Program-made: the position numbers and the translations under genes
The notes under the pieces: model-generated
Told to the model about the DNA's origin: nothing
The model's input: the letters and a program-made list of their open reading frames with translations, nothing else
Database searches by the model: none
DNA from: Calditrichaceae bacterium
GTDB lineage: Bacteria; Calditrichota; Calditrichia; Calditrichales; Calditrichaceae
DNA: 42,072 nucleotides
Reading direction: 5' to 3'
Assembly (NCBI GenBank): GCA_024762535.1
Contig: JANTHG010000003.1
Span: 1-42,072 of the forward strand
Shown here: piece after piece, positions 18,041 to 26,789 of the stretch
Layout: every line of letters begins with the position of its first letter
Position numbering within the stretch: the first letter of the stretch is position 1

Positions 18041-18784
18041 TTATTCAAACAGCGGCATAAAATCGTTCACGAAAACCATTTCGGTTTTTTCGATCTTTTT
18101 CAGATCGGAACGAATTAATTCTGAGGAGGTATGAAACTCGATGGGATAATTGGGGTACATTTCCTTGTTCTGCTCTCGGCGCGGTGGAACACTTTGGCGT
18201 AATTCCACCAAAAAGAGAGATTGGTACAGATACGTTCGGGCGGTTTCCAGTTCCCCACGCTGCATTAAACATAAACTTTTGATATGTGTATAATTGGCCG
18301 ATGAAGGATTGAAAGATAGGCTTATGTTGATGCAATGCAAGGCCATGTCAAAATTATGTAAATCATAAAATACGATAGCTGCCAAATAGTTGATATATTC
18401 ATCCGATGGAAAATCTTTGTATATATTGATTATATAATCATCATATCGTTTACGATATGCTTTCCATGCCAAGCGGCTATTCATCTCAAAAATATTTTGA
18501 ATAAGTTCCGGAGATATTTCCGTATGTTTTTCCGAAAACCGTTCATATATTTCTAAGGTTCGTTCCAATGAAAAAGGCTCGTCGTCCATAATATCCGGCG
18601 CTTTACTCTGTGGCCTGTTCTTTAGACGATCCAGTTCTTCGCCATTATGCCGTTGAAAAACCTCATTCCCTATTTCAAAAATGCTACTGATCGACTCCAG
18701 CGTAAAAGCCTTAATCACATTACGCTGGATATAAAGCTTATAAATTTCCTGAATCGATTCCTGCATTTTTGCTTTTGAAATCAT
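18041..18784 (-). CDS. Hypothetical protein with TPR-like helical repeats
   Basis: A 247-residue protein I do not recognise. It is predicted to be cytoplasmic (no signal peptide, no membrane segment) and largely helical. Residues 131-195 look like two tetratricopeptide-type helix pairs: DEYINYLAAIVFYDLHNFDMALHCINISLSFNPSS, then YTHIKSLCLMQRGELETARTYLYQSL. Both have the small-residue and Pro placement of TPRs. The N-terminal 120 residues are charged helices. The C-terminus ends VFVNDFMPLFE. It is convergent with the tricorn gene (33-base gap, no terminator seen) and divergent from the SpoIID gene. A scaffolding or protein-binding role is the usual inference for such repeats, but no partner is suggested here. 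Confidence 0.7.
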   Translation of the reverse strand: MISKAKMQESIQEIYKLYIQRNVIKAFTLESISSIFEIGNEVFQRHNGEELDRLKNRPQSKAPDIMDDEPFSLERTLEIYERFSEKHTEISPELIQNIFEMNSRLAWKAYRKRYDDYIINIYKDFPSDEYINYLAAIVFYDLHNFDMALHCINISLSFNPSSANYTHIKSLCLMQRGELETARTYLYQSLFLVELRQSVPPRREQNKEMYPNYPIEFHTSSELIRSDLKKIEKTEMVFVNDFMPLFE

Positions 18785-19026
18785 TTTTTACCTTTAACTT
18801 GCTTTTCTTTAGTCTAATAGTCGAACTATTTAAACAAATATTAATATTTTTGTGTACTCTGCCCGATATTTTCTCATTCCGGCTATTGTGTGTTTTTTCT
18901 TTAAAAATATATACACACATAGCAAAAATCAACTGATTTCTTTTACCTATAAACATCAGTTTACAATTGTATTATTCCCACACTTTTTTTAGCTTAACCC
19001 AGATATGTTACTTTTACCTATTTCTT

Positions 19027-19031
19027 GGGAG
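19027..19031 (+). promoter_or_regulatory. Shine-Dalgarno site deciding the SpoIID/LytB start
   Basis: GGGAG, five bases before a TTG at 19037. It makes that TTG the likeliest start, giving MKTFLFIILG as the signal peptide. An in-frame TTG at 19025 would lie upstream of this site and has no ribosome-binding site of its own. Confidence 0.6.
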
Positions 19032-19036
19032 TATTA

Positions 19037-20263
19037 TTGAAAACGTTTTTATTCATCATCCTTGGTTTTAGTCTCTTTCTTTTATCCGGTTGCCAGCAGC
19101 AATTACTTAAACCCGGCCAAACTAATGCCCCTAAAGCCAGGGTACTAATAAAAGAAATATCCACGCTCGATTCTGTAGTTTTTAAGGGTACTTATATATT
19201 CAATTCTTCTGAAGCCCGCTACGAATTTGGACGCAACAACCATTTCATTTCCATAGAACCCACTCAAAATGGTTTTAAAATATTTAATTCCAACCGTTAT
19301 TTTGTACTAACGTGTCAGGATCGTGCCTTCTTTTATCCTAAAGATTCCCAGGGTTTGTTTATATTAAACGGGCACTCCTACCATGGGGGGGTAGTCCTAT
19401 TAAAAAACCAGGCGAACGTTTTGCTTGCTATTAATTCAGTGGATTTAGAAGATTATTTAAAGGGTGTGGTTCCAGCCGAAATGCCTTCAGCCAATCCGTC
19501 CTATCTAAACGCGCTAAAGGCCCAGGCCATCTGTGCGCGCGGTTATACACTTAAACAAATGGAAGAACACCGTAACGATCCTTTTGATGTCTTTGCTGAT
19601 ACACGGGACCAGGTTTACCTTGGAAAAAACGCAGAAACAGACCTGGCAACTCAAGCTGTCAATCAAACCCGCGGCGATGTACTCATGTTCCACGATACGC
19701 TTGCTACCATCTACTACCATTCCACCTGCGGTGGACAAACTGAAGCGGTTCAGAATGTTTGGCCCAATCGTAGTTATTCTTACCTGCAACCTCAAAAGGA
19801 TGTTCTTGGAAACCGGTTTTCGTGTTCGGTGTCTCCCCTGTTTCGCTGGACGCGACGCTTTTCCTTAGCCGAATTGGACCAATCCTTTTTAACTATGTTT
19901 GGACATTCTCTTCTAACTCGGCCCGTATCGGACACAACACGCATTTCCTTTTCCGCGCAAATCGTTAAAAAAAGCAACACTGGTCGGGTACAATCTCTTA
20001 AGATTGCTTATGCAGACACCAGCTTTGTCTTAAACGGTTATGACATACGACGGTTTTTTAGTAAAGACAACAAGCCTTTGCCAAGTACTCTTTTCTATTT
20101 AAGAAAAGACGGCCCAACCTTAATAATCTTTGGCGGAGGCTATGGCCATGGCGTTGGTCTGTGCCAGTGGGGCGCCTTAAATATGTCCCAAATGGGTTTT
20201 AAGTATTATGATATTTTAGTTAATAAATATTTTAAAGGTACCTATTTAAAAAAGGTGTATTAA
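19037..20263 (+). CDS. SpoIID/LytB-domain lipoprotein (putative peptidoglycan lytic transglycosylase)
   Basis: A 408-residue envelope protein with a lipobox LSGC (acceptor C19). The SpoIID/LytB domain runs through most of the rest: VDLEDYLKGVVPAEMP (135-150, candidate catalytic E148), LKAQAICARGYTL (160-172), the zinc/active-site region YYHSTCGGQTE (226-236), and the C-terminal GGGYGHGVGLCQWGA. In Bacillus and Clostridium, SpoIID is a lytic transglycosylase that cuts glycan strands already stripped of stem peptides. Here there is no sign of sporulation; this family is common in Gram-negatives of the FCB group as a cell-wall enzyme. The start codon is probably TTG. The stop abuts the ATG of the SPOR gene (TAAATG), so the two should be translated together. 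Confidence 0.9.
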   Translation: MKTFLFIILGFSLFLLSGCQQQLLKPGQTNAPKARVLIKEISTLDSVVFKGTYIFNSSEARYEFGRNNHFISIEPTQNGFKIFNSNRYFVLTCQDRAFFYPKDSQGLFILNGHSYHGGVVLLKNQANVLLAINSVDLEDYLKGVVPAEMPSANPSYLNALKAQAICARGYTLKQMEEHRNDPFDVFADTRDQVYLGKNAETDLATQAVNQTRGDVLMFHDTLATIYYHSTCGGQTEAVQNVWPNRSYSYLQPQKDVLGNRFSCSVSPLFRWTRRFSLAELDQSFLTMFGHSLLTRPVSDTTRISFSAQIVKKSNTGRVQSLKIAYADTSFVLNGYDIRRFFSKDNKPLPSTLFYLRKDGPTLIIFGGGYGHGVGLCQWGALNMSQMGFKYYDILVNKYFKGTYLKKVY

Positions 20264-21025
20264 ATGATGCGATTGAGTTTGATTGTTTTTGCCGTATTAT
20301 TGTTTTTCTGGAGTTGTCAGCCCGGTTTAATTTATACCAAGAAAAATACCGATCAAGTTGACAGTGTTTTGTTTTATCAAACAAATGCACCGGAAGATCC
20401 TTTTCTCGATTCCCTTTCCACAAAGCAACAGGCAACAGTGCAAGTGGATACCATTTTGACACCTCTCCCCAAACCGCCCACAGCAGATACGATCCGAACC
20501 GCGCAAGGTTTCCGCGTTCAGATATTCGCCGGAATGGATTCATCCAATGCCGCACGATTGGGTTTACAGGCCTCAAGAATTGTCCCGGATTCCATTTATG
20601 TGTTTCGGCAAAACGGTCTGTTCAAAACCCAGGTAGGCGATTATTTGTATCGTACATCTGCTGACTCCACAAGACATTTATTATTTAAAAATGGTTTAAC
20701 CCGCGCCTGGATTGTTCCCCGCTCTATCTTTTTATATCCGTCTCTATCTGATTCCGGCATGGCGGCACCACGGCAAGTACCATCCTCTGAAGCAGTAGAA
20801 AAAACATATAAATATACCATTCAAGTATTGGTTGTTTCTGACGAGTCCCGGGCACAAAGCCGTGTAAAGCAACTTATCGAGCAGTTTCCTTATCCCGTTT
20901 TTTATAAAAAATCCGGAAATGTTTTAAAAATATTTATAGGTAAGTTTCAAACACGGGAAGCGGCCGACCAAGCCCTCAAAAACGTGCGCTCTAATGATTA
21001 TCCGGATGCTTGGTTAGTGTATTAG
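20264..21025 (+). CDS. Lipoprotein with two SPOR domains
   Basis: A 253-residue predicted lipoprotein (VLLFFWSC, acceptor C18), followed by a Thr/Asp/Pro-rich linker (about 24-80). Two SPOR-type domains follow. The first, about 82-152, begins GFRVQIFAGMDSSNAARLG and includes FKTQVGDYLYRTSADS. The second, about 183-253, begins YKYTIQVLVVSDESRAQSRV and includes LKIFIGKFQTREAADQALKNV. SPOR domains bind glycan strands lacking stem peptides, mostly at division septa. Placed directly after the SpoIID/LytB gene, which acts on the same kind of glycan, it probably targets or modulates that enzyme. The start may be either of two consecutive ATGs (20264 or 20267). The stop lies two bases from the convergent GT9-like gene's stop, leaving no room for a terminator between them. 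Confidence 0.87.
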   Translation: MMRLSLIVFAVLLFFWSCQPGLIYTKKNTDQVDSVLFYQTNAPEDPFLDSLSTKQQATVQVDTILTPLPKPPTADTIRTAQGFRVQIFAGMDSSNAARLGLQASRIVPDSIYVFRQNGLFKTQVGDYLYRTSADSTRHLLFKNGLTRAWIVPRSIFLYPSLSDSGMAAPRQVPSSEAVEKTYKYTIQVLVVSDESRAQSRVKQLIEQFPYPVFYKKSGNVLKIFIGKFQTREAADQALKNVRSNDYPDAWLVY

Positions 21026-21027
21026 AT

Positions 21028-21840
21028 CTAAACGAAGGATTTGTGATTACGTAAAATACGAGATATATCAGAATTAAAAGATATAGCAGGTATGTTTAAA
21101 GCTTTTGCAATAGAGAGATATAAATCTTCGGATGTTAATACAGATACCGACATATTTATTAATATTGCAATCTCCAGGATATTAAACCTAAGATCTGTAA
21201 AAGTAATTCTCTTGTTTTCATCCATATTCAATCCGAAATCCCTTTTTGCCCCCAAAAACACTATTTTATAATTGCTCTTTTTTAAAAAGTCCTGAATAAA
21301 ATTCAAATATTCCTCCCGAACAGAGAGCTTTCCGGTATCTACTAATATATAACCGCTGTGTATATTTCTGTTTTTTAGAAATGAAACAACCGGTTTAGCA
21401 ACCGTATCTTTCCAATATAGTTCGGGTTGCTGATTAAGGAATTTCTGTTTATCAAATAGTTTTTCCATTTCGGGGAAAAACTGTTTTTGTTCTTTTTTCT
21501 TTCCGGACAGTCCTTTTCCTTTTTCTCCCCATTTTTTACCCGGAAGAAATAGACATAGTAGCTTTGAAAGACTATTATTCTGCAAATCAAAAATATATGT
21601 ATAGGATGACAAGTGTAATCTTTTTCGTATTCTCGACATCTCTTTAAAGGATCGTGATGATTCGGTTGTAAAAAGGAAGTCTAAATGGGGATTATATTTT
21701 AGTAAAAGCTCCGCTGATTTATCTGTCAGGAAATCGATTTGCGCATCCGGATAAGTCATTCGAACCTGGCGTAAAAACGGGGTACTCTGCAAAACCTCTT
21801 TTGCATCCGAAAAGCGGATGATCAGGATTTTTATTTCCAT
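21028..21840 (-). CDS. Degenerate GT9 (heptosyltransferase-like) protein
   Basis: A 270-residue cytoplasmic protein resembling glycosyltransferase family 9 (LPS heptosyltransferases, normally about 330-360 residues). The N-terminal Rossmann start ILIIRFSDAKEVLQSTPFLRQVRMTYPDAQIDFLTD follows the family pattern, but the usual GD after the first strand (xIGDVLLTTP) is AK here. The C-terminal donor site, normally NDSGPMHLAAALGTP, reads TSEDLYLSIAKALNIPAIS, so the nucleotide-sugar contacts are altered. It is also some 70 residues short, mainly in the middle, where a Lys-rich loop (GEKGKGLSGKKKEQ) occurs. It may be a diverged enzyme or a non-catalytic relative. It starts immediately after the polyprenyl synthase stop (TAAATG), so the two are coupled. 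Confidence 0.65.
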   Translation of the reverse strand: MEIKILIIRFSDAKEVLQSTPFLRQVRMTYPDAQIDFLTDKSAELLLKYNPHLDFLFTTESSRSFKEMSRIRKRLHLSSYTYIFDLQNNSLSKLLCLFLPGKKWGEKGKGLSGKKKEQKQFFPEMEKLFDKQKFLNQQPELYWKDTVAKPVVSFLKNRNIHSGYILVDTGKLSVREEYLNFIQDFLKKSNYKIVFLGAKRDFGLNMDENKRITFTDLRFNILEIAILINMSVSVLTSEDLYLSIAKALNIPAISFNSDISRILRNHKSFV

Positions 21841-22812
21841 TTATTTTTTTCGACTCACCGTATAATCTACAAAAGCAAACAGATGCTTCTTCACGTCATT
21901 GTCCGGGTAAGCAGACAAACATTCTTTCGCAGCCTGAGCATATTCTTCTTTTTTTGAATTTGCATATTCAATACCGCCTTTTTCTTCAACAAAGCGGATA
22001 ATTCCCCGAACATCTTCATTGTTTACGCCCTTTTTAAGCATTCGTTTAATATTAGATATTTCTTTAGCACTCGCTTGCTTAAATGCATAAATAAGGGGTA
22101 GAGTTATTTTTTTGTCTTTGAAATCATTACCAACCGGTTTACCAACAAAACGCCTGTGGCCATAGTAATCCAATAAATCATCTTTGATCTGAAAAGCGAT
22201 GCCCAGCTTTTCACCGAATTTTTTAAGATGTTCATGATCGTCGGCATTTTTAGAACTGCTCATGGCACCTAATTCGGATGCGGCACTAATTAAAGCGGCT
22301 GTTTTATCGGAAATAATTTCAAAATATTCTGTTTCTGTTATATTCAGTTTTCGGGATTTTTCTATTTGCGAAAGTTCTCCTTTGCTCAAGCGTTTCGATG
22401 CTTCTGCCAACACCTGCATAACGCGAATTTGTCCTGTTCCGGCCGCTCCTATGAGGCACTTGGATAACATATAATCGCCCATTAATACAGCAATTTTGTT
22501 TTTCCACATGGCATTGATGGAAGGGAGTCCACGTCGGATATTGGCTTCATCAACTACGTCGTCATGAACTAAGGATGCAGAATGTAAGAGTTCGATAATA
22601 GAAGCCACCACAAATGTATCTTCCGTCGGTTGACCAACCAACTTAGCAGCCATTATCACTAATAATGGGCGTACTCCTTTACCCTTTGTTTTGACAACAT
22701 ATTTAACAATGGTATCTATTAATTGAACATTGGAAGATAAAATGGAACGAAACGTGCGGTCATATTCCAGTAGTTCTTTTTGGAAGGGTTTTTTTATTTC
22801 ATCTAATTTCAT
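21841..22812 (-). CDS. Trans-polyprenyl diphosphate synthase
   Basis: A 323-residue isoprenyl diphosphate synthase that extends an allylic diphosphate with IPP, usually to a C30-C45 chain for menaquinone side chains. Both aspartate-rich motifs are intact: FARM as DDVVDEANIRRG (D84, D85, D88), and SARM as KDDLLDYYG (D211, D212, D215). The upstream KGKGVRPLLVI strand supplies the IPP-binding Lys and Arg. The residues before the FARM are small (LLHSASLVHDD: Ala79, Ser80 and Leu81 at -5 to -3), as in long-chain rather than geranylgeranyl enzymes; exact chain length is inferred only. It is followed without a gap by the GT9-like gene and preceded by tatC 140 bases upstream. Substrate and product go to membrane quinone or carrier lipids. 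Confidence 0.9.
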   Translation of the reverse strand: MKLDEIKKPFQKELLEYDRTFRSILSSNVQLIDTIVKYVVKTKGKGVRPLLVIMAAKLVGQPTEDTFVVASIIELLHSASLVHDDVVDEANIRRGLPSINAMWKNKIAVLMGDYMLSKCLIGAAGTGQIRVMQVLAEASKRLSKGELSQIEKSRKLNITETEYFEIISDKTAALISAASELGAMSSSKNADDHEHLKKFGEKLGIAFQIKDDLLDYYGHRRFVGKPVGNDFKDKKITLPLIYAFKQASAKEISNIKRMLKKGVNNEDVRGIIRFVEEKGGIEYANSKKEEYAQAAKECLSAYPDNDVKKHLFAFVDYTVSRKK

Positions 22813-22952
22813 TAAATATCCATTTATCGATGTGATTATCCTGTTAATTTAACAGTTTCCACCTGTTTAATCAACATTGGATTTTAGAACTTTTAATTAA
22901 GAAATTTAATCAAAAAACTTGATGCCAGGTCCCCGGAAAGCAACATTAATGA

Positions 22953-23690
22953 TTATTCATTTTTCTTATAAAAAAAATAACTGATCCATATCGTGGCTTC
23001 ATATAAGGCTAGTAAAGGTATTGCTAACATTATTTGGGTGGTAGGATCCGGAGGCGTTAACACGGCAGCTGCAATAAACATAATTACAATGGCATGCCTG
23101 CGGTATTTTTTAAGAAACTGGGGAGAGAGCAAACCAATCTTAGTTAGGAACAAACTGATTACCGGCAGTTCAAAAACAACGCCAAATACCAAAACCAAAC
23201 GTGCTACAAACCCAAAGAAAAAATCTAAGGCAATATTATTGGTTACGGATGGTGGAGCCAGGCTTAAAAAGAAATCCAGAGCCAATGGAACAATTAAAAA
23301 ATAGGCAAAAGCAGCACCGCCAATAAAACTAAGAGTGGCGAACAAAATTACCGGCCAAACATATTTTCGCTCAGATTTTAGTAAGCCTGGTGCAACAAAG
23401 GCATAGATTTGATAAAATATTATCGGCAATGCTAATACAATACCGAAAATGAGCGCAATTTCCAGCTTGATGATAAATACAGACTGTACTTTTAACACTT
23501 GCAGGTGGATATCATATTGTAGATTTTTTACAGTATATAACAGCGCATCCAGAATATAACCGGAAAAATAAAAACTGATAATGGTCAATACCAGGACGGC
23601 AGTAAAGGATTTGATCAAACGCCACCGTAATTCCTCAAGATGGTCGAGGAATGGCATTTCAACTTCTTCGATATGGGTTCGTTTTGCCAT
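22953..23690 (-). CDS. tatC: Sec-independent protein translocase TatC
   Basis: A 245-residue inner-membrane TatC, the core receptor that recognises twin-arginine signal peptides. The N-terminal cytoplasmic signature MPFLDHLEELRWRLIKSF (13-30) is present; the Glu residues in it contact the signal peptide. Six hydrophobic helices follow (first VLVLTIISFYFSGYIL, last about IMLAIPLLALYEATIWISYFF). The periplasmic P48-type region and FSPEIL-like loops are diverged but in register. No tatA or tatB is in this window. It lies between glyA (terminator between) and the polyprenyl synthase. Confidence 0.95.
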   Translation of the reverse strand: MAKRTHIEEVEMPFLDHLEELRWRLIKSFTAVLVLTIISFYFSGYILDALLYTVKNLQYDIHLQVLKVQSVFIIKLEIALIFGIVLALPIIFYQIYAFVAPGLLKSERKYVWPVILFATLSFIGGAAFAYFLIVPLALDFFLSLAPPSVTNNIALDFFFGFVARLVLVFGVVFELPVISLFLTKIGLLSPQFLKKYRRHAIVIMFIAAAVLTPPDPTTQIMLAIPLLALYEATIWISYFFYKKNE

Positions 23691-23702
23691 AATTTATAAA
23701 TT

Positions 23703-23731
23703 AAAAAGGAAGCCGATTAAAGCTTCCTTTT
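23703..23731 (-). terminator. Intrinsic terminator after glyA
   Basis: A 10-bp perfect stem (AAAAGGAAGC at 23704-23713 pairing with 23722-23731) with an eight-base loop. Read on the minus strand the right side runs into TTTTTAATTT. It separates glyA from tatC, so tatC may need its own promoter or rely on read-through. Confidence 0.75.
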
Positions 23732-23753
23732 GTATTGAGTTACTTCTCATCCA

Positions 23754-25046
23754 TTAAAGGGAATACATCTGAAAATTTTTATTCATTTCGAATATTTCGG
23801 CATTTACCGATTTGATCACTTCTTCATTATCGATATCACCAAGTACACGATTAATGAAGCCGGCAATATCCTTCATTTCACCTTCCTTCATACCCTTGGT
23901 TGTCAGAGCTGCGGTACCAAGACGAATACCGCTGGTAACAAAAGGGCTGCGTGTATCAAAAGGAACCATGTTTTTATTAACCGTAATCCCCGCAGCATGC
24001 AAAGCATTTTCTGCGGCTTTTCCTGTAATATTTTTATTGCTCAAATCCACAAGGAACACATGGTTATCTGTACCGCCGGAAACAATATCATAGCCCATTT
24101 CCATTAAAGTATTCGCCAACATTTGTGCATTTTTAATTATCTGTTTGGCGTATTCTTTAAATTCCGGTTTCAACGCCTCGCCAAATGCCACAGCCTTGGC
24201 AGCGATTACGTGCATCAGCGGGCCGCCCTGAATGCCAGGCATAACATTACTATCTACAATTTCGGACATCATTTTCACACGGCCGGATTTGGGCGCTACA
24301 ATTCCCATTTTATTTTCCACATCCTTACCCATCATAATCATACCGCCACGGGGTCCGCGTAGAGTTTTATGCGTGGTGGTAGTAACTATATCGCAATAGG
24401 GAATGGGGCTGGGGTGCACACCCGCAGCAATCAGACCGGCCGGATGAGCCACGTCCGAAAATAAAATAGCTCCTACTTCATCTGCTATTTCACGAAATTT
24501 TTCAAATTCATAATGTCGGGAATACGCACTTGCGCCAACCACAATCATTTTAGGCTTGTGCTCCCGGGCCAGTTCAGCTACTTCATTCATTTTAATGCGG
24601 CCGGTTTCCTTATCCACGCCATAGGGCACAAACTGAAACATTTTACCGGAAAAATTCACGGGTGAACCATGGGTTAGATGTCCGCCATGTGCCAGATTCA
24701 TCCCCAGCACGGTGTCTCTGTTTTTCAAATAGGTAAAATATACAGCCATATTGGCCTGAGAACCGGAATGTGGTTGTACATTTACATATTCACAACCAAA
24801 TAATTCTTTAGCACGATCCCGGGCTAAATCTTCAGCCACATCTACAAATTCACAGCCCCCATAATAACGTTTAGCCGGATATCCCTCTGCGTATTTATTG
24901 GTCAATACCGAACCATTTGCTTCGAGTACCGCTTTCGATACAAAATTTTCCGAAGCAATGAGCTCCAGCGTATTGTTTTGACGACCCATTTCCTTAGTAA
25001 TGGCTTCATAAACAGCCGGATCCGATTGTTTGATATGTTCTAACAT
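23754..25046 (-). CDS. glyA: Serine hydroxymethyltransferase
   Basis: A 430-residue PLP enzyme that converts serine and tetrahydrofolate to glycine and methylene-THF, the main one-carbon source. The family is near-invariant and readable throughout: [11 protein letters not shown] (28-38), [57 protein letters not shown] and the PLP lysine K227 in [14 protein letters not shown]. The length is normal (about 415-435). It starts two bases past the rpiB stop, so rpiB and glyA are co-transcribed, and it ends at an intrinsic terminator. Confidence 0.98.
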   Translation of the reverse strand: MLEHIKQSDPAVYEAITKEMGRQNNTLELIASENFVSKAVLEANGSVLTNKYAEGYPAKRYYGGCEFVDVAEDLARDRAKELFGCEYVNVQPHSGSQANMAVYFTYLKNRDTVLGMNLAHGGHLTHGSPVNFSGKMFQFVPYGVDKETGRIKMNEVAELAREHKPKMIVVGASAYSRHYEFEKFREIADEVGAILFSDVAHPAGLIAAGVHPSPIPYCDIVTTTTHKTLRGPRGGMIMMGKDVENKMGIVAPKSGRVKMMSEIVDSNVMPGIQGGPLMHVIAAKAVAFGEALKPEFKEYAKQIIKNAQMLANTLMEMGYDIVSGGTDNHVFLVDLSNKNITGKAAENALHAAGITVNKNMVPFDTRSPFVTSGIRLGTAALTTKGMKEGEMKDIAGFINRVLGDIDNEEVIKSVNAEIFEMNKNFQMYSL

Positions 25047-25048
25047 AA

Positions 25049-25489
25049 TTATAACCCCGTAAGCTGAGAAATTAAATTAAGTCTGTTTTGGTGTCTTCCT
25101 CCTTCAAAGGAGGTGCTCAGGAAGGCTTCAACCACTTTAATTCCTTCCTCGTCGCTCAAAATCCGTCCGCCCAGGCAGAGTACATTGGCATCGTTGTGCA
25201 AACGGCTCATTTGAGCCATTTCCGGATCATAGGCCTGTGCCGCGCGGATACCTTTTATTTTATTGGCTGTGATGCACATACCGATACCCGTACCACAAAC
25301 CAAAATGCCAAGATCTGCTTCTCCGGCCGCTACAGCGGAACTCACTTTATAACTATATTCCGGATAATCGCAGGAATCCAGTTTAAAGGTTCCAAAGTCT
25401 TTGTATTCTATCTTCTTTTCCGTAAAATAATTTTTGATCGCTTCTTTTAAAACGTAGCCCGCATGGTCGGACCCAAGTGCAATTTTCAA
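25049..25489 (-). CDS. rpiB: Ribose-5-phosphate isomerase B
   Basis: A 146-residue RpiB that interconverts ribose 5-phosphate and ribulose 5-phosphate. Diagnostic residues are visible: GSDHAGY (6-12), catalytic C65 in [21 protein letters not shown] (64-84), and H98 in [15 protein letters not shown]. The likely start is TTG at 25489; the Shine-Dalgarno TAGGAG lies seven bases upstream and overlaps the stop codon (TAG) of the TPR gene, which suggests coupling. No ATG lies closer in frame. The gene is followed two bases on by glyA, a frequent pairing in FCB and Firmicutes genomes. Confidence 0.96.
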   Translation of the reverse strand: MKIALGSDHAGYVLKEAIKNYFTEKKIEYKDFGTFKLDSCDYPEYSYKVSSAVAAGEADLGILVCGTGIGMCITANKIKGIRAAQAYDPEMAQMSRLHNDANVLCLGGRILSDEEGIKVVEAFLSTSFEGGRHQNRLNLISQLTGL

Positions 25490-25498
25490 GGGACGCTC

Positions 25499-26764
25499 CT
25501 ACTTAATCCAACTGTAGCATTTCGATTTGATTTTTGCACCTTTATGCATAAATAAATCTTCCTTGGTTGGTGTAAAGGGTTTCACGTTTTCCAGTTTTTT
25601 CTTGGCTTTGCTGCGGAACGATGGGTCCTTGGCCGCTTTTACATATTCATTCGCAGCAAGTTTGTAAACCAGTTTGTCTTCATATTTTGTTTTGTTTTTC
25701 CCTTTTCTCTTTCCCTGGCAATACGAAACGGCCGCTTCGTACACTTCGCCCATAGAAATATAGGCCTGTCCATATCCGGGTTTTACTTTTAATGCTTTGT
25801 AAACCCAGGTACGTGCACTAGCAAAGGAATTGATGTTGCGATAATTTTCCACGATCCGTAACATAATACTTATATTTTTGGGCTCTATTTTTAAGGCGGC
25901 TTTATAATCTGCGATGGCCTTTTTAATCTGATTTAAATTTTCATACGCTTCCGCCCTGCTTAAATATACCTGAACCGAAGGTTTTTTAGCTATTACATCT
26001 CCAAGCGGTTTAAGAGCCTCTTTATAATTGCCGGCCTGAACAGCTGCCTGGGCATAACTATAGGCAAAGCCCATATTACTCGGATCCTGTTCCCATGCTT
26101 TTTTACGAAATTCAAGATCGGCTCCTTCACCACGGATTTCTTTTACATACACAGCCAGCGTATTCGCTTCTTCTGCGTTCTTGGGGCTAAGTTTGACTAC
26201 TTTTTCCTGATATTCGATTGCACGGTCGTCCTTGTTTTTAAAATAAAGGAATGCCAGTGTTTTTAAATAGGTAATACTTGTAGAGTCTTTTTTAACCAAC
26301 GCTTCAAAATGCGGTATGGCGCAACGGAATTTTCCGAGTTTATTTTCCAACAAACCGGCATAATGATGCAAGCGTACCAGCGTCGGAAAACGCTCCAGAC
26401 CTCTGTAACAGGCTATCAAAGTACTGTCCACCTGGCCCTGTGTAAAATAAATTTCTGCAATTTTACGAACGGAAGAACGTGCGTATTTATCCGGACCATG
26501 CAAAAACACTTTCCAAAGGTAGGGCATGGCATCTTTGTATGCTTTGTTTTTATAATATTCATACCCAAAATTATATAATAAACGCACATCCTGATCCGGC
26601 TTTTGGGACGCCAGAGAATCCCAGCCTGTTTTCATATTAGCCGGTATACAGGATTCTTCGGTTTGCTCTGCCTGTTCGTCTCCCAGCATATCGTCTTCAA
26701 ACTGAGCAAACAGAAAGGATGCACTGAATACGATTAACAAGATTAAATAGCGATGTAATTTCAT
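25499..26764 (-). CDS. Exported TPR-repeat protein
   Basis: A 421-residue periplasmic or surface protein (signal peptide 1-20, ending SFLFAQ) built largely of tetratricopeptide repeats. Repeat-like units start near 61 (VRLLYNFGYEYYKNKAYKDAMPYLWKV), 98, 133 (HHYAGLLENKLGKFRCAIPHFEALV), 169, 236 (FAYSYAQAAVQAGNYKEALKPLGDVI), 268 (YLSRAEAYENLNQIKKAIADYKAAL) and 304. The C-terminal 85 residues are basic (CQGKRKGKNKTKYED). The last region resembles the C-terminus of several FCB TPR lipoproteins, but I do not recognise the protein. It is the third gene of a probable lipoprotein, barrel, TPR module, followed by rpiB. A GGAGG lies before the ATG. The function is likely scaffolding in envelope assembly, which is inference. 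Confidence 0.8.
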   Translation of the reverse strand: MKLHRYLILLIVFSASFLFAQFEDDMLGDEQAEQTEESCIPANMKTGWDSLASQKPDQDVRLLYNFGYEYYKNKAYKDAMPYLWKVFLHGPDKYARSSVRKIAEIYFTQGQVDSTLIACYRGLERFPTLVRLHHYAGLLENKLGKFRCAIPHFEALVKKDSTSITYLKTLAFLYFKNKDDRAIEYQEKVVKLSPKNAEEANTLAVYVKEIRGEGADLEFRKKAWEQDPSNMGFAYSYAQAAVQAGNYKEALKPLGDVIAKKPSVQVYLSRAEAYENLNQIKKAIADYKAALKIEPKNISIMLRIVENYRNINSFASARTWVYKALKVKPGYGQAYISMGEVYEAAVSYCQGKRKGKNKTKYEDKLVYKLAANEYVKAAKDPSFRSKAKKKLENVKPFTPTKEDLFMHKGAKIKSKCYSWIK

Positions 26765-26789
26765 TCTTTTTATCCTCCGGTTTTAACAA

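Noticed and set aside
21841-21844. A missing terminator or frameshift between the polyprenyl synthase and GT9-like genes
   Set aside because: Both frames are open and in gapless stop-start order; this is normal coupling.
25585-25605. GTTTCACGTTTTCC as a further parS site
   Set aside because: It is not palindromic beyond the core and sits inside the TPR gene.
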